64,000 nt of DNA from Progne subis subis (GCA_022316685.1 JAKJHU010000030.1:6269058-6333057), one strand, 5' to 3'; shown: positions 35,601 to 48,322, counted from the first letter of the stretch. Notes: generated by a model from the sequence alone, not told the origin. Made by a program: numbers and translations.

Positions 35601-38600
35601 CATACAGAACTGAACTCATCTGTGTATTAAATGACCCTGAATCTGAGACTGAATAAGGGTAGCTATAGAGGAAATTTAAAGTTTATTAACTAAACTTTAT
35701 TAAAACTTTAACTAAAGACTTACATTATAAAATTTAGATGAGTCAACTATTTTTGATGCACTACATAATAGGCAGATGTAAAATAGTATTCAAATAACTC
35801 ATTTGTTTAACTTCGTGGGTTGCTTCTGTTCTAACTGAATTTTGAAGAGCTCTCTTACCAAGAATGCTGGTGCAAAATCCTGACATTTGTTAAATCCACA
35901 AAGGATTATTTTAGAAAGTAACAATAGCCAGTATTCATGCAGGAAAAAAAAAAAAAAAAAAAGGAATTTTAATTAACAAAATGTGTATCTTTTTTGTTTT
36001 GTTTCTGAAACAAAAGAAGCAGAGTAGAAGAGAAGAAATAAGCGAAGAATTATTGGCTTGATTTTTAGGGTTTTGAGACCCAAGAGTTCCTGAAAGATCA
36101 CTCCAAAAGAAGTGGGAGGAAAATTTCTCAGCTCCGATTTAGCTGAAATTTATGCAGGAAGATGTAACAAACATGCATTTTTAAAAATAAATTAAAAACT
36201 TAGTTTCGATTATTTGGTTGTAATTTTTAGCATATCATTTATCTATAAGAATATTTCAAATTAAATATACATTGTTTGTGAGATATGCCAAACAGCTGGG
36301 CTGTTGCCTAGATTCCTTTTATCAGTCCAGCATCAACTCCTACAATTTTTCCTGCATAAAATATGACACAGACACAAGTGGGTGGGAATAAATACTATAT
36401 AGCATTTCTTTATGTATGAATATAAATATGCCTGTGCATACAGACAGACACACGAGTGTGTACAGCCAAGGAGCAGCCACAGTCTGGACTGGGGCCACCG
36501 GTGACGTGCCTATTTCATCTATCTGTAAACTGGCCCCTGGGCTTCTGGGTAGGTGGTCAGAGGTTGTGTTTTGTACCACTGTGCACTCCTGAGTTCAAAT
36601 CTTGATGTGCCTTTACTAGTCCAGAAAGGTTTGAGAAGACCTTTTACATAGTTGACAGTCACCAACTGAGTCAGGTGTTTGGGGTTCTGTCATCTTCTAG
36701 GTTTGGTTCTGATATTTTGGTGGCTGTGTGTAGCTCCTATTGAAGTCCATAGGCTTTCTATTTTCAGTTAGCATTGGCTGTTAACTCCTCTGGGACTGAA
36801 AATTCATTCATTTGCTATAGTTGGTACTCTGGCATTGCAATCACATTATTTCAAATTTTTCTCCATTAAGTACAGAGGCAGCCTTGACAGCTGGTTTAAA
36901 CTAGGCTCCTGGTTTTAGTATGCAGAATTGAAATGAGATGAGTCTTGGTGCACATCATGGCCACACAGCACAGCAGGGTTGCAAATGCCTGAGCTAACTC
37001 TGGGCAAACAAGTGACATATTCTGCAAAATTATTTAGCCCGGCCAGACCTAGCACTGATGCAGTTTCCAGTACCTGAGATGCAGCTAAAGTACTGCGTCC
37101 ATTGTGCTGTGTAAGTAAACAGATTATGTCACTCAGCATGAACCATCGGGGGTTGGTTTTTCCCTTTCACTTTAGTTGAGACTCCTTTCTTCTCTAAACC
37201 TGAGCAACACCTCTATCCTTAGATGAGTCACTTACCACCAGCAATGGGGACTGCTATGACCCTTGAAAAATAATAGAATTGTTTGACTTATACTGGTGCT
37301 GCTTTTTATTTGAAAAAGCTAATTCGAGGAGATAAAGAAAGAGGCACACGTTTGAGTGTCCCTTCCACAGAGGAAATCATAATCCTCACTTCAATATGCC
37401 AATCTCAAATAACACTAGTGAAAAGGAAGTTGATAAAAACTCTCTCTTAATATAGAAACATATGAAAAGATTTGTGGGATGTTATTTGCTAGTACATTTG
37501 AAATATTCTATGCTGATGGAGATTATCCAGATGGCAGGAAGTTTTTGCTGCTGATTTACTGGGGGTAGTGTAAATTTGGTACCATTTCTTTCTATGCTGC
37601 AGCCTGAGGTTTTTATCTGCTTTACCATTAAGACTGCAAACTCTTAGAAATAAACCCTCAAATTAGGAGTACATACAGTGTTTTCTATATTCGGGTCCAA
37701 GCTTCTTGCTCTTCTAGCATTATCATTAACTAAATATGCAGCAAAAAGTAGCCAGATTCTGAAATACAAATAGCAAGTATTGTGTAATCCTGGCAAAACT
37801 GATGAAAATTGTGAACATTATTCTCAGATCTCTGCTCATAAGTGGTTTTGCAGATAAACAGAATTATATTGAAGTTGACATCAGCTATATACCTCTCACC
37901 TTTTTATTTTCAGTTATTTACTCTTTAGGTAACAGCCTAAATTATACATGGAAGATAATGAACCTCATATCTGAGGGCTCTTTGGAAAGTATGAAATATT
38001 TAAATCATCTTGGATGGGACACCTTACCAGCTGGAGAAGTAAAATTTATTTCTTAAAGGTCAGCATAAATAAAGAAGCTTAAGCTATTCAGTATTTTGTA
38101 GGAAACAGCAGATGCATTGGGCCAAATTTGTATCAGCACATCTGATCTGTAATCAATATTAGCTAGTGCACTAGTAACAATAGTAACAGTAGTAGTAGAA
38201 TCCTAGTCAATGAAATTTTACTGCTTTCTATCTGTTAGTCTCAGCCCTGAAATGCTAGATTGTGAAATGGTGTCCAGTGTGGCCTTAATGTAATCCTATG
38301 CGAATGAAAGGTTTCTAAGAGTTTCAGGTTATGCACACACTTTCAGTGGTATATGGTGTTACAAATCCCATTTGATTTGAACCCATTAATATGGTGATAG
38401 TATGGCTAACTGGCTTTCAGACAGCTAACTGAGGAAATGTTATTTGCAGCACAGTGACTCTGACGCCAAATAGGTTGTTTGCAAAGTAACTTCTTATTTT
38501 ACATCTGCAATTAAAATCCTGCCTGGCAGTTTTAAATCTGTAGCAGTGTCATACCTGAGACTGTATTACACTGTATTTAACACTGTATTACAGTGTTAAA

Positions 38601-38844
38601 TCACATAGGGTGATCCCCTGGCACTGAGTCCAGTTGGCACATGGAAATCCATATTGTGATACACCAAAACAGACTTTGGATATGATTTCTGGCCCATTTG
38701 ACTCCCGAATCAGAACATCTTTGGAGGTGCTCTACAACTTTTAGCTGATACTGTGCTAGAGACTCTTTTGAAAATGTAGCAGTAAAATGATCTAGTTCCT
38801 AACAGAAGCCTTCCAGTACCCAAAAGGGGGCCTACAAAAAAGCT
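32633..38844. other. RIMS2 intron, no gene seen
   Basis: About 6.2 kb without recognised exons or mobile elements. Contains A13 near 34490, A19 at 35944-35962 and a perfect 10-bp hairpin at 38576-38600. Confidence 0.6.
38576..38600. repeat. Perfect hairpin, 10-bp stem, 5-base loop
   Basis: TTTAACACTG, loop TATTA, CAGTGTTAAA. A related direct copy of ACTGTATTACA lies just upstream, so this patch has both direct and inverted repeats. Confidence 0.85.
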
Positions 38845-39137
38845 GGAGAACAACTTTTCACAAGGGTGTGTAGTGATAGGACAAGAGGTAATGGGTTTAA
38901 ATTGAAAGAGGGAAGGTTTAGATTAAATATTAGGAAGAAATTCTTTACTCAGAGTGTGGTGAGGCACTGGAACAGGCTGCCCAGAGAAGCTGAGAGGATG
39001 CCCCACCTCTGGAAGTGTTCAAGGCCAGGCTGGATGGGGCTTGGAGCAATGTGGTCTAGTGAAAAGTGTTCTTGCCCATGGCACAGGGGTTGGAACTAGA
39101 TAATTTTTAAGGTCCCTTCCAACTCAACACATTCTAT
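38845..39137 (+). mobile_element. CR1 LINE 3' fragment
   Basis: Contains in order GTGATAGGACAAGAGGTAAT, TTAAATTGAAAGAGGGAAGG, TTAGGAAGAAATTCTTTACT, GGCACTGGAACAGGCTGCCC, AGGCTGGATGGGGCTTGGAG and GGTCCCTTCCAACTCAACAC, the standard CR1 3' order. Well preserved but 5'-truncated. Confidence 0.92.
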
Positions 39138-39632
39138 GCATTAGAATGTGTCTCGATATTCTATTTGCTCATGTAGACATAGCTGTGGATTAACAGATAT
39201 AAACAAATTAAAGAGAAAAATAAAATTGTTTTTCATTAGTAGTGGCATTTCGGGATTCATAGATTGTGTGAGCATGTCTGAAGTAACACTGCTATAACTA
39301 AAACACCACGGAAATGAGAGACATTTAATGACAACAGCACACATTCCTCTGCCAGAATTACAATGTGAAAATTTACAAAACAAAACTGAAATCTATGATT
39401 TTGTCAGATAAACATGACATCAGCAGATAAAAATATATTTAGACTTTGCTTGGAAAATATGTTTTATTGTTATTTCTGGATAGATTCCGGTGCCCACCAA
39501 CTGACTTAGATTCCAGTCAGTGAGTTTAGTACTGACCATTAAAATGAAGGTGTTTCCTTAGTGAATATAGTCCCTTTGTAAAATCCTCATTTGTTGCCAC
39601 ATTCTGTGAGTTTTGTGTGATGTTTACAGTTC
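39138..39632. other. RIMS2 intron, nothing specific seen
   Basis: About 500 bp of AT-rich sequence between a CR1 copy and an LTR-like segment, with no recognised feature. Confidence 0.55.
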
Positions 39633-39883
39633 TGTAACTGAGCTCTCACATTTGTACCATAAACAATCGTTGTTTTTCACATTCCTCTCTGATGAGGAAC
39701 ACTGATTGACTTCTAGCCTGGCCAGTGGGATGGATAGGTGGTAACCTTGTTCTCCAATCCCTGGTCATTGTTCGGAATCTATATAAGCGAGGTCTTAGTA
39801 AATAATAAAGCTTTTTCTTTCGCCTTCTTCTTGGAGTCAAAAGTGTGTGAGTATTCATTTTCTCTTTGTGTCCTCTAGCGACA
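39633..39883 (+). mobile_element. Short solo LTR or LTR fragment
   Basis: A compact promoter-terminator unit is visible on the + strand: TATATAAG at 39780-39787 and AATAAA at 39804-39809, followed by a pyrimidine-rich CTTTTTCTTTCGCC stretch and a U5-like end. Termini TGTAAC and GCGACA are the best TG...CA candidates, but no matching target duplication was found, so the edges are tentative. No primer site or gene follows. It differs from the two other LTR families in the window. Confidence 0.6.
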
Positions 39884-42294
39884 CTCGCTAAGATTTAAAT
39901 TTATACATTTGCACTCATAAGAAGAGAAATTTATGACCTCATTAAAATGGCATAGCTTCCACTGACATTCTGGAACTCAAAGGCATTCAGAGATTCTACC
40001 AGCTAGCAGAAACCACATGGATGGTATCCCATAAGTTTATCGATGTAACCATATGATGGTTACAGCCAACTTGGAAGCCAGGCTGGCTGATGGTTGGAGC
40101 TGGTTACCTGTGGACTACACAGACAGTTTGAAAGAGCATGATTTACAAAATAGATGTGGCAAGTCTCTGCAGTGCTTTGCAGAGCATAGGAAGCCTCAGA
40201 AAACCCTGTTTTGTTGTACTGCACTGAAATAATGCTTGATGATAAAATATTACTCTTAAAAGGCAAACATATTGAACCAGACCTGCACTGTCCTTGGCAA
40301 ACTGTTCTCTCTAGACACAGCAGTTCTTGAGTGCAGAGAACAATGTGTGACAGGTACACAACTTGCTTTCCACCCTGTTGTTTACATGTTTGTCATTTTA
40401 CATGTTGTTTGCAAAACACATTTCATCTCAGCAGGAGTCTCTGTTTTGTTGGGTTTTTTTTTCTGGCAGAGTACAAGCATAAAGATCATAGAGTGCTTTT
40501 CTGTGGTCAATCCTCTTACAGAGGTTCAGGACACCATGCTCCACAGGCCACTCAAGTGCCAATAGTTCTGTACTGCTTTTGTCCCATCTCTACTGAAGAT
40601 GGAATTATAAGGAAAACAAATCATGTTTCATGAAATTAGAGTGTCTGAAACTAATTACACTGTCCTCCTCTAAGACATTCTGAAAACTTTCAGTGGAGTA
40701 CACAGGGAGCTGCAATAATATGATTTAAGCATATAAATTAATAACTACAACTTGTTTCTAAGCTGATGGGTCTGAATGAATTATAAAGGTCACTCTCAGA
40801 GAAAAAAAGGTGGATTGGGATCAAAACAGAGGAAGCAGATAGAATGTATGCGTTTATAACAAAAAAACCCAAGCCAAATCAAACAAAACCCCACCACTTG
40901 CCTTTAGTTTTTAAAACTGCTTGATATTTTTTCCAATGTGTTTCTTTCTCAACACTTCTTTCCTAAAAAAAACATGTAGCTTTTTTATTTCTGTGCTCTT
41001 GGTTTGTCTTCCTGATGAAGCATTATGAAGTAATAATTTTTGCCAAGCTCTAAGACACCTTGTGATTTGCATATTGCATTGTGATCATAAAGATGTGAAG
41101 TTATTTTAATCAAAACAGAAATATTCAGCAGCTAAGAGGTTCTCTCTCCAACCTCTTAGCTGCTTGTGAGCTATCTACATTGTGTTGCTTCATGCTAGCC
41201 CATTAAAAACTCCTTTTGTTATTCAGAAAAATTAATATTTTATTTTGGTTTTGTGGTTTTCTCATAAACATTGGAGGGGAAAGTAAATATATTTTGTTTA
41301 AACAAGAACAGACAGCTTTCATATGTGATTAGTATTAGCATTAAAGCAAAAGAGTTACTTTCGTAGATTTCCTTTATATTCATTAAGGAAAGCTTAAATA
41401 CAGGATAGAATGCCAATTTCAGGACAAGCAATCCAACTATATTGTTTAAGAAACTAGAATTAGTATCTCTATACATTGGAAAACAGCTTATGTTTCCAAG
41501 AAAAAAAACAAAAGGCTTTTCCATTTCTACCTTTTAAAACTATTTTTATGTTAAAATTTCCTGATTTTATTTTTAGAAACTGAAATTTGTTGGCTTTTTG
41601 AAAGAGATGTGATGAAAGTAATTTCTTTTAGCTCTTCAAATCTGTATCCTTTGAAAATGTGCAAGACTTTAAAATTATCTCCACAGTGGCTGAATTACTG
41701 AAAGGTAGAGTTCCTTTGGCAGAGACTGTTAAGACAATGGAAACAGTAGAGCCACTATCCCCATGTAGGAATGCTGGAATTCTGTACCAGTAGATGAGTC
41801 CTAAGGTGGGCAAGCAAAACAAGCAGTTCTAGGAGAATCCTGTTTTGCTGATCTAACTGCACTTGCGCTAACAGCTAGGGAATTCTCTCCAAACAGCTGT
41901 GTCAGTCAGCAAAGCTATTTTGGTATAAATCTGTACTGTGTACCTAGCTTGATATTTGGGATGGAGTTGACCTTACAGTAGAAAATGCCAAAAGAAATGG
42001 GAGAACGGAAAAATTTACTGTTACCATGTACACAGACAGAAAAGTGTACCTGCATTCTCTGTGACTGCTTACTAAGGAATGCTCAGAGAATCCAAAATGT
42101 ATGATTTAGATAAAGTAGAATTTAGAAAACTCACATCTAACTGCTAGACATTGAAATATTATAAGAATTATTGTTATATCATGAGACTTTAAGAAAAGTA
42201 GGAGACCACTGAAGGTCAATGTTGCATGGGAGCTATTGCCCTGGGATGGAGCTCATGGTCATGACGAGCCAGGGACACCCTGAATTTAGCATGG
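39884..42294. other. RIMS2 intron, no gene seen
   Basis: AT-rich intron with a perfect 15-bp inverted repeat at 41127-41164. No RIM exon seen. Confidence 0.6.
41127..41164. repeat. Perfect hairpin, 15-bp stem, 8-base loop
   Basis: AGCAGCTAAGAGGTT, loop CTCTCTCC, then AACCTCTTAGCTGCT. The stem is exact and of mixed composition, so less easily explained by chance than the AT palindromes. Pairing does not extend outward, which makes it short for a microRNA precursor. Confidence 0.85.
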
Positions 42295-42556
42295 TCTGTT
42301 GTGATAGGACAAGGGGTAATGGTTTTAAACTGAAAGAGGGTAGATTTAGATAAGCTATAAGGAAAAGGTTTTTCATAGCAGGAGTGGTAAAACTCTGGAA
42401 CATGTAGATGTCTCAACCCTGGAAACACTCAAGGTCAGGTTGGATGGGGCACTGAGCAACCTGGTGTAGAGGAAGGTTGCTCATCACAAGAGCAACTGAC
42501 TAGATGACTTTTAACTGTCTCTTTCTACCTAAACCATTCTATGATTCTTTGATCAT
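42295..42556 (+). mobile_element. CR1 LINE 3' fragment
   Basis: Shows GTGATAGGACAAGGGGTAAT, TTTAAACTGAAAGAGGGTAG, AAACTCTGGAACATGTAG, CTCAAGGTCAGGTTGGATGG, GGCACTGAGCAACCTGG and the CTAAACCATTCTATGATTCT tail, in CR1 3' order. Confidence 0.92.
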
Positions 42557-45500
42557 GATAAAAAAAATACTAAGCTAAGAACAGTGAATTTTTATAAGAT
42601 GGGAATTAGTAAAAGCAGCCATTAGTTTGTGAAAGACCTTGTAGAATTCTGGAATCTGCCCTTTCAAAGTGCGGGAGTTGGCACATGGCCATCTTTGGAG
42701 GTAATGAGGACAGCCAGCACAGTCCTAACATTTGGCAAATTAGAGGCAATAGCAGCTTGTTACTACATGTTACAAGTTTTCACACATAAACCCTGTTTTA
42801 CGCTAACTGGGCCATGTTTTTTAATGAATATTTCAGTGTATTGTTTTAGCTTTACACAAAGGAAAAAAAAAAAAAGGTTTAATTCAGTAATAATAGCAGT
42901 TGTATATTCCAGTGATAGTTAATCTGTATAAATTACTGGAAATTACTTGAATAATAACTCAGTTGGAGAATAACATTTCCTCCAACCAATACTGGTATTT
43001 ATTTTTCTTTTTGTGTCTTCCTAGAATTAGATAAATGCTGGGTTTTCAAACTGGGTTATTTTTTGGAGTGGGAGACGTTTCAGTTAACTCTTTTTGAGGC
43101 CCTTGTCAAGTATTTCTTCTCTGTTGACATGTTGGCTGTCTCTGATTAGTGAAGACTGAGGGCATGAGAGGAGGCAAAAACTCAGTGAAATAAAACAGTG
43201 TAGGAGGTGTGGGGGACTCTCCCTCCTGTTGTAAGAGGAAGCAATTTGCCCTTCTTCTAGTGACATTTTTCACAAAGATTTCTTGTAAGTGGGAAGTCAT
43301 TAAGAGTTTGAATTACAATTTTAATATGTTATGCCTAATAGTTGATAGGTGTGGTGGAAGTTAAAGATAATTAACCAGTATAGAAAGTTCAGGAGCTGAA
43401 TTGCTTTTTCTGAAGACAATCATGAACAAAATAAATCCCTTTTGTAGCCAACAAAAGAAGTCTGTGGGCAATGCTTGACAGAAGAGGTGACAAAGAAAAG
43501 GGCAATAACTCCTTTCCAGTCCCATTCCCAGAATACCTTCCTTAACTGCAGGTTAAGGGAGTGTGTTCAGAAACTTTAGATCCCCCTTCCATAGTGACTG
43601 CCCTGGAGAATCCTCTCCAAAATGTGCACAAGGACTCAAGAATTCTTTTACAGCAATGTGTGCTTCTATCTTGTGGTCAGAAGTTGAAGCAGGCTTTAGG
43701 AATGAATCCACAATACAGGTAAAAATAAAGAAGTAATTGCCATAAAAATTATTGCACTCTTCACTCCAGGGAATTATGACCTCTGGGTTCAGTACACAGA
43801 AGTAGAAATGGGAAGTGAAGAAATTTCACTTTTTCTTTTTCTTTTTTTTCTTTTCTTGAAAGAAGTTATGGTTTCATAAAGGAATCATCAAATCATTATT
43901 TTTCGGAAGCATCCCCATTTTAAGTCTAATTTGTGTTTACTTGAAACAAGCTTGCTGAAATACACCCAGTTACAGCTGAAACATGAAAAAACATGGGGGG
44001 TACATTAATTTCTATATTATTTTTAAATTACCACACATGGTATATCTATATAAAAAGAGAAAGATACATTTATTAAATTCAGAACCCTATTATTGGCTGG
44101 TTGTATTTAGAGTAGGTTGACACCAAATATCCAGCATCACAAATTCATCTTTGAGTAATTTTCAGGGAACACAACTAGTAAGCAACTGCTTCCACTGTTC
44201 TTTAGATGAGCCAACAAAATATTTTATAATAAATCTAACTCCACAAATAGAATTTCCTTAGGACAGTACATACATTTATAGATGCTTGACCTTGTTCTGT
44301 TTGACCTGGATTCCTACAACATAGTTTCTTTCAGCAAACTATGAAAATGCTAAAGAAATAGCATACCTGGGAGTCTCTTGCTTTTTCTTAATATTTAGCA
44401 TTGAGATGGGAATTTGGATGCTGCTCCTTTAACAGGAATTTTATTCACTTCTACCTGGTGACAATGAGTATCAATGAGTATCAGTTAAAATTTAAACAAT
44501 CAGCAAAACAACTGGGGAATGTTGTCAGTGTCAGGGTAGTAAACTTGTTTTCTGCAGTTCAGGATGTGTCTAGATTGCCATTAATTAGATTTGTATAATA
44601 CAATCATTAGAAACTGAGGACAGCTTCCCCAAATCCCATGAGAATGTATGGATTTTTCACCTCAGTTCTTTGTGTCTCTTTTCATTCTCCCATTTAAACA
44701 TTTATTGCAAAGAAAGAAAATTAGGACAGAAGCATATTGAGGAAGCTGAATGGGATGGTGATCCAGGTGATCTACTTTGTCACAGATTTTTTGCATAGGT
44801 GCCTAATATCCCAATGTCTGTTTGGGGTAATTTGTAACTGACTACAGATTGTTGAGGTTTTAAAGTGGTTTTCTTGGTATAGTGGGATTTTATCAATGAC
44901 AGTCACAGGTTCTTTATATACTATGCAATATTAGCAAAAACATCAATTTGATTTAATGGCTGTGGCTGCCAGGTCTGATTCCCTGTCAAGGGGCTGAGAG
45001 ATGCTGGGGCTCTGGTGCTGCAGGACTGCCACACCTATGAGCGCAGCCAAATTCCCACTGAGGCTCCATCTCACAATGAAGTGTCCCATTAGTGTCTTGT
45101 TGGGTGCAGTGTGCCATCAGGTTCGTGTGTCACAGGGAGATTTACAGTTTCTGCTGAAGTCAGAGCTTAGGGAGAGATGGTGGATCTGCTCATTCTCTTG
45201 TTTGGGAAGGAAAACAAGTGTGGACTGCTGTAAAGCCTCCTGGCTTCTAAGCAGGTATTATTTCTTCTACAAGATGAACTTCTAAAGGGAGTACTCACAC
45301 AAGAATATTTATAAATGTGAGTGAAAGTAGATGAAACGTTCCAAATCAGTTGCTCTTTTTTGAATATGTATTCTAGAGTTTATCTATATTTTTGTAAATA
45401 ACTCCAAGTCACCCAACTGTTGTTTTGCTTTTCTCTGCATTCTCATGTCTCTTCAGTTTTATTCAGCTGTTTTTGTGAAAGTAACCAGTAGTTCATCTGA

Positions 45501-46561
45501 AATTTAATGAATATTAACTTACTTTTATTATCCAACCTCTCAAAAGCAGTCATGAATTGTTATTTACATAACAATTTTGTCATATCTTAACACTCATAAA
45601 AATATTGACGGAAGTTATTTTGTCTGCTTTAGTGTTTATAGATAGAAAATTCTATAGTGTTTATAGACAGAAAATTCTATAGTCACCAAGTCTTTAAAAA
45701 TATCTTCAGCAATTATTTCAGTACATTTTATTGGGTTTTGCCAATTACATGATTTTGTATATTAGATATTATTATTACTATCATTACACTTTATTTTAGA
45801 GGTGCTTGCTTTATAGTATTTTAGTAACATCTTCTTAGAGTAAAGTGTAAACGGAAAGTTCACTCTACCACTAGAATATACTTTAATGAGATGTAATGCT
45901 AAGGGTGATTTTAGGGGAAGAGGTACTGCAGGCTGGCCAGGTGTCCACCACAGAGCTCGGCAGGTCCCTCCCATCGTGGTGTGCCCGCGGGCCTGCCTGT
46001 GGCATACAAGAGCCTGTCTGTCTTGGCAGCTCACCTTCTCATTAATCTGTACAACATCACAGATATGTTGGGAGGTGACAAACTTGGGTATGTGGCCAGA
46101 GAAGCATGAGGAGCAACTAAATACACATTTGGAGCATGACTTGAATGAGACATCTAAAAGATGTCAGAGCCTAGAGAAGCTGCCCTGAGCATCATTTATA
46201 GCCAGTAAAGAGGAAATAAAGGATTTATGTTCTTCTAAAATAAGTTCCTATGATGTTACATTAAACATGCTTTATTAGATTATAGTTATCTAGAAATTAA
46301 CTTATTGGGCAAATTGTAAAAATAGCTGTAAAAACTCACTGCTTTGCATCAGATTGAGTGATGATGGTTCCATCCCTGAATGCTAAAGTTCAGATTAGTT
46401 TTCATTCCTCAGCAAGCTATGTCAGTGATAGTGTTGGCTGGTTTTAATGTCTCATTATTATCCTTTCCAATCATCAGCTCAAGGAAATACACGAGAGGTG
46501 TGAAATGCATTTCACTCTACACTCTTCATTAAGAGTTTCAGTTCACTTCAAACCATCATTC
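42557..46561. other. RIMS2 intron, no gene seen
   Basis: About 4 kb of intron. A 25-bp tandem duplication lies at 45631-45680 and an 11-bp direct repeat at about 44464-44485. No exon recognised. Confidence 0.6.
45631..45680. repeat. 25-bp tandem duplication
   Basis: Two adjacent 25-bp units (45631-45655 and 45656-45680) starting AGTGTTTATAGA differ at one base (GATAG versus GACAG). Likely a recent slippage duplication. Confidence 0.9.
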
Positions 46562-46725
46562 ACAGAATCACAGAATCATTAGGTTGGAAGACACCTCGAA
46601 GATCATCAAGTTCAACCCAACTCTAACCTCAACTAAACCAAGGCACCAAGTGCCACATCTAGTCTTTTCTTAAACACATCCAGAGATAGTGAGTCCACCA
46701 GCTCCCATTCTGTCTGTAACATTTG
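46562..46725 (-). mobile_element. CR1 LINE 3' end, reverse orientation
   Basis: Starts CAGAATCACAGAATCATTAG, followed by GTTGGAAGACACCTCGAAGA and TCATCAAGTTCAACCC, then CAAGTGCCACATCTAG and CTTAAACACATCCAGAGATA. This is the complement of a CR1 tail and adjoining 3' region. Confidence 0.9.
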
Positions 46726-47254
46726 TTAGATCAAACTCTAAACATTATTTACAATTATTTTGAGAGAAATCTTTATTTGAAAGAAAACTGAACTCGCCTC
46801 ATGCCCTGCATTTACTATCATTACTGTTGAAAGGGCCAGTAAGGAAACAACCAGCATGTGCAAGGTTTCAGAGCACTTTTGCACTGTCATGAACTATAGT
46901 GGAATAAATTACTGATGCTGCAGAAGATTGCTGTAGTAGCTAGCACCTCTTTTTAATCATGTCCAGTGCTTTAATTTCTTAGCATATTAGGGGGAAGGTT
47001 ACCACTTACTATGCACTCAATTAATGTAACATACTGGATAAAAGAAAAAAAAAAGGTAATATTAAATAGTGTTGAGGAAGATATGGAAGTAAGACTGGAT
47101 AAAACCCTCAAAATTATGTGTTGTAGCTATAAGCAAATCCTCTAAGGAGTGAATTCAGAATAGGTACAACCATGTTTGCTAAGGAGGCAGATGTGCTTTA
47201 GAGAAATACAGCTTGGCTTAAAGTGAAGGAGAGATGAAGCCTGTGGCTTGCAGG
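46726..47254. other. RIMS2 intron, nothing specific seen
   Basis: About 530 bp of AT-rich sequence with a short A run near 47044. No feature recognised. Confidence 0.55.
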
Positions 47255-47430
47255 GCCAGTTCCTCAAGAGATGCTGGGCCACTGGCAGAAGCAATGGGCA
47301 CAAGCTCTCACACAGAAGGCTCACGCTGAACATCAGGAAACATTTTTTCACTGTGAGGGTGAGTGAGCATTAATAAGTGAGGTTTCCCAGAGAGGCCGTC
47401 AGTCTCCATCCTTGGAGGTAATCAAAGCCG
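47255..47430 (+). mobile_element. Degraded CR1 fragment next to the CpG island
   Basis: Carries CACGCTGAACATCAGGAAAC, ATTTTTTCACTGTGAGGGTGA, CCCAGAGAGGCCGTCAGTCT and CCATCCTTGGAGGTAATCAA, matching the mid part of a CR1 3' region with a gap. It ends about 100 bp before the GC-rich promoter region. Confidence 0.8.
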
Positions 47431-48192
47431 TCTGGTCCCAGCCCGAGCAGCTGGCTCTAGTGACCCTGCCTCACGACCCAGGGACCGCTTCCCACCTCAG
47501 CCTTTCTCTGATGCAGCGGTTCATTCCCTTTGTTACAGCCCCCACCCGAGAGCAGACTCTCGCCCGCTGGCTGCAGGTGTGTCCTGCCGGCCAGGAGCGA
47601 GGGCAGCGCGGACCAGCCGCGCTCCCCGCCGGGGCGGCTGCTGCGTTCTCCGGTCCGCGCCGAGCCACGGGGCCGCCCCTTCTACGGCCTCCCCCCGCCT
47701 CCGGCCTCCCCGCGAGCCCCTGGCCAGCCCCGGCGCGCCCCCCCCGCCCGCTGCCGCGCAGGGGCCGCTCGCCAGCCCAGCGGGAACCGGGCGGAGAACA
47801 AAGTCTGCGGGCGGTGCCTGCGGGACGTCCCGCCGCTACCGGCCGGCGCCGCGTCCCGGTCCTGCCTCCGGCGCGTTCGGTATTTACAGCCGCCGCGGCC
47901 CGGCCGTCCCGCCCGCGAGTCTCGCACGACGGCGCCGTCCCGCTCCGCCCGCCCCGGGAGCCCCGCGCCGCCGGCCGACTGCTCGCCCCGCTGGTAGGCG
48001 GCTCCGTGCTGGCTGCGGCGGCCCGCCCCGCCGAGAGCAGCGGCGGCGGCAGCGGGGCAGAGCCGGGCACAGCGGGGCAGAGCCGAGCTCCGCGGCGCGC
48101 AGCCCGCCCAGCGCTCCCTGCCGCCCTCAGCCCCCGCCGCCAAGACGCCGCGCTTCTTGTACCGCGCCAAAGGCGGGTGCCGCTCGGCCAAG

Positions 48193-48322
48193 ATGGGCCG
48201 GCAGACGGCGGCCGGCGGGCGCGCCATGCAGCGGTCGCAGAGCCGGAGCAGCCTCTCCGCCTCCTTCGAGGCGCTGGCGGTCTACTTCCCCTGCATGAAC
48301 TCCCTGGAGGAGGAGGACGGAG
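48193..48322 (+). CDS. RIMS2: RIMS2 alternative first coding exon (short isoform)
   Basis: ATG at 48193 (AAGATGG, A at -3 and G at +4) opens a 43-codon exon plus one base. Residues 12-43 include MQRSQSRSSLSASFEALAV and YFPCMNSLEEEDG, closely resembling the N-terminus of the paralogue RIMS4 (RIM4-gamma) as I recall it. The GTGAGG donor at 48323 leaves phase 1, and the extra G joins AAGCAGGGGGC at 61552 to give Glu, then AGGKKLRSTVQRSTE. A second ATG at 48226 could also start translation. The product would lack the Rab3-binding zinc finger, PDZ and C2A domains and begin near the C2B half. An in-frame stop at about 47995 closes the frame upstream. Confidence 0.88.
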
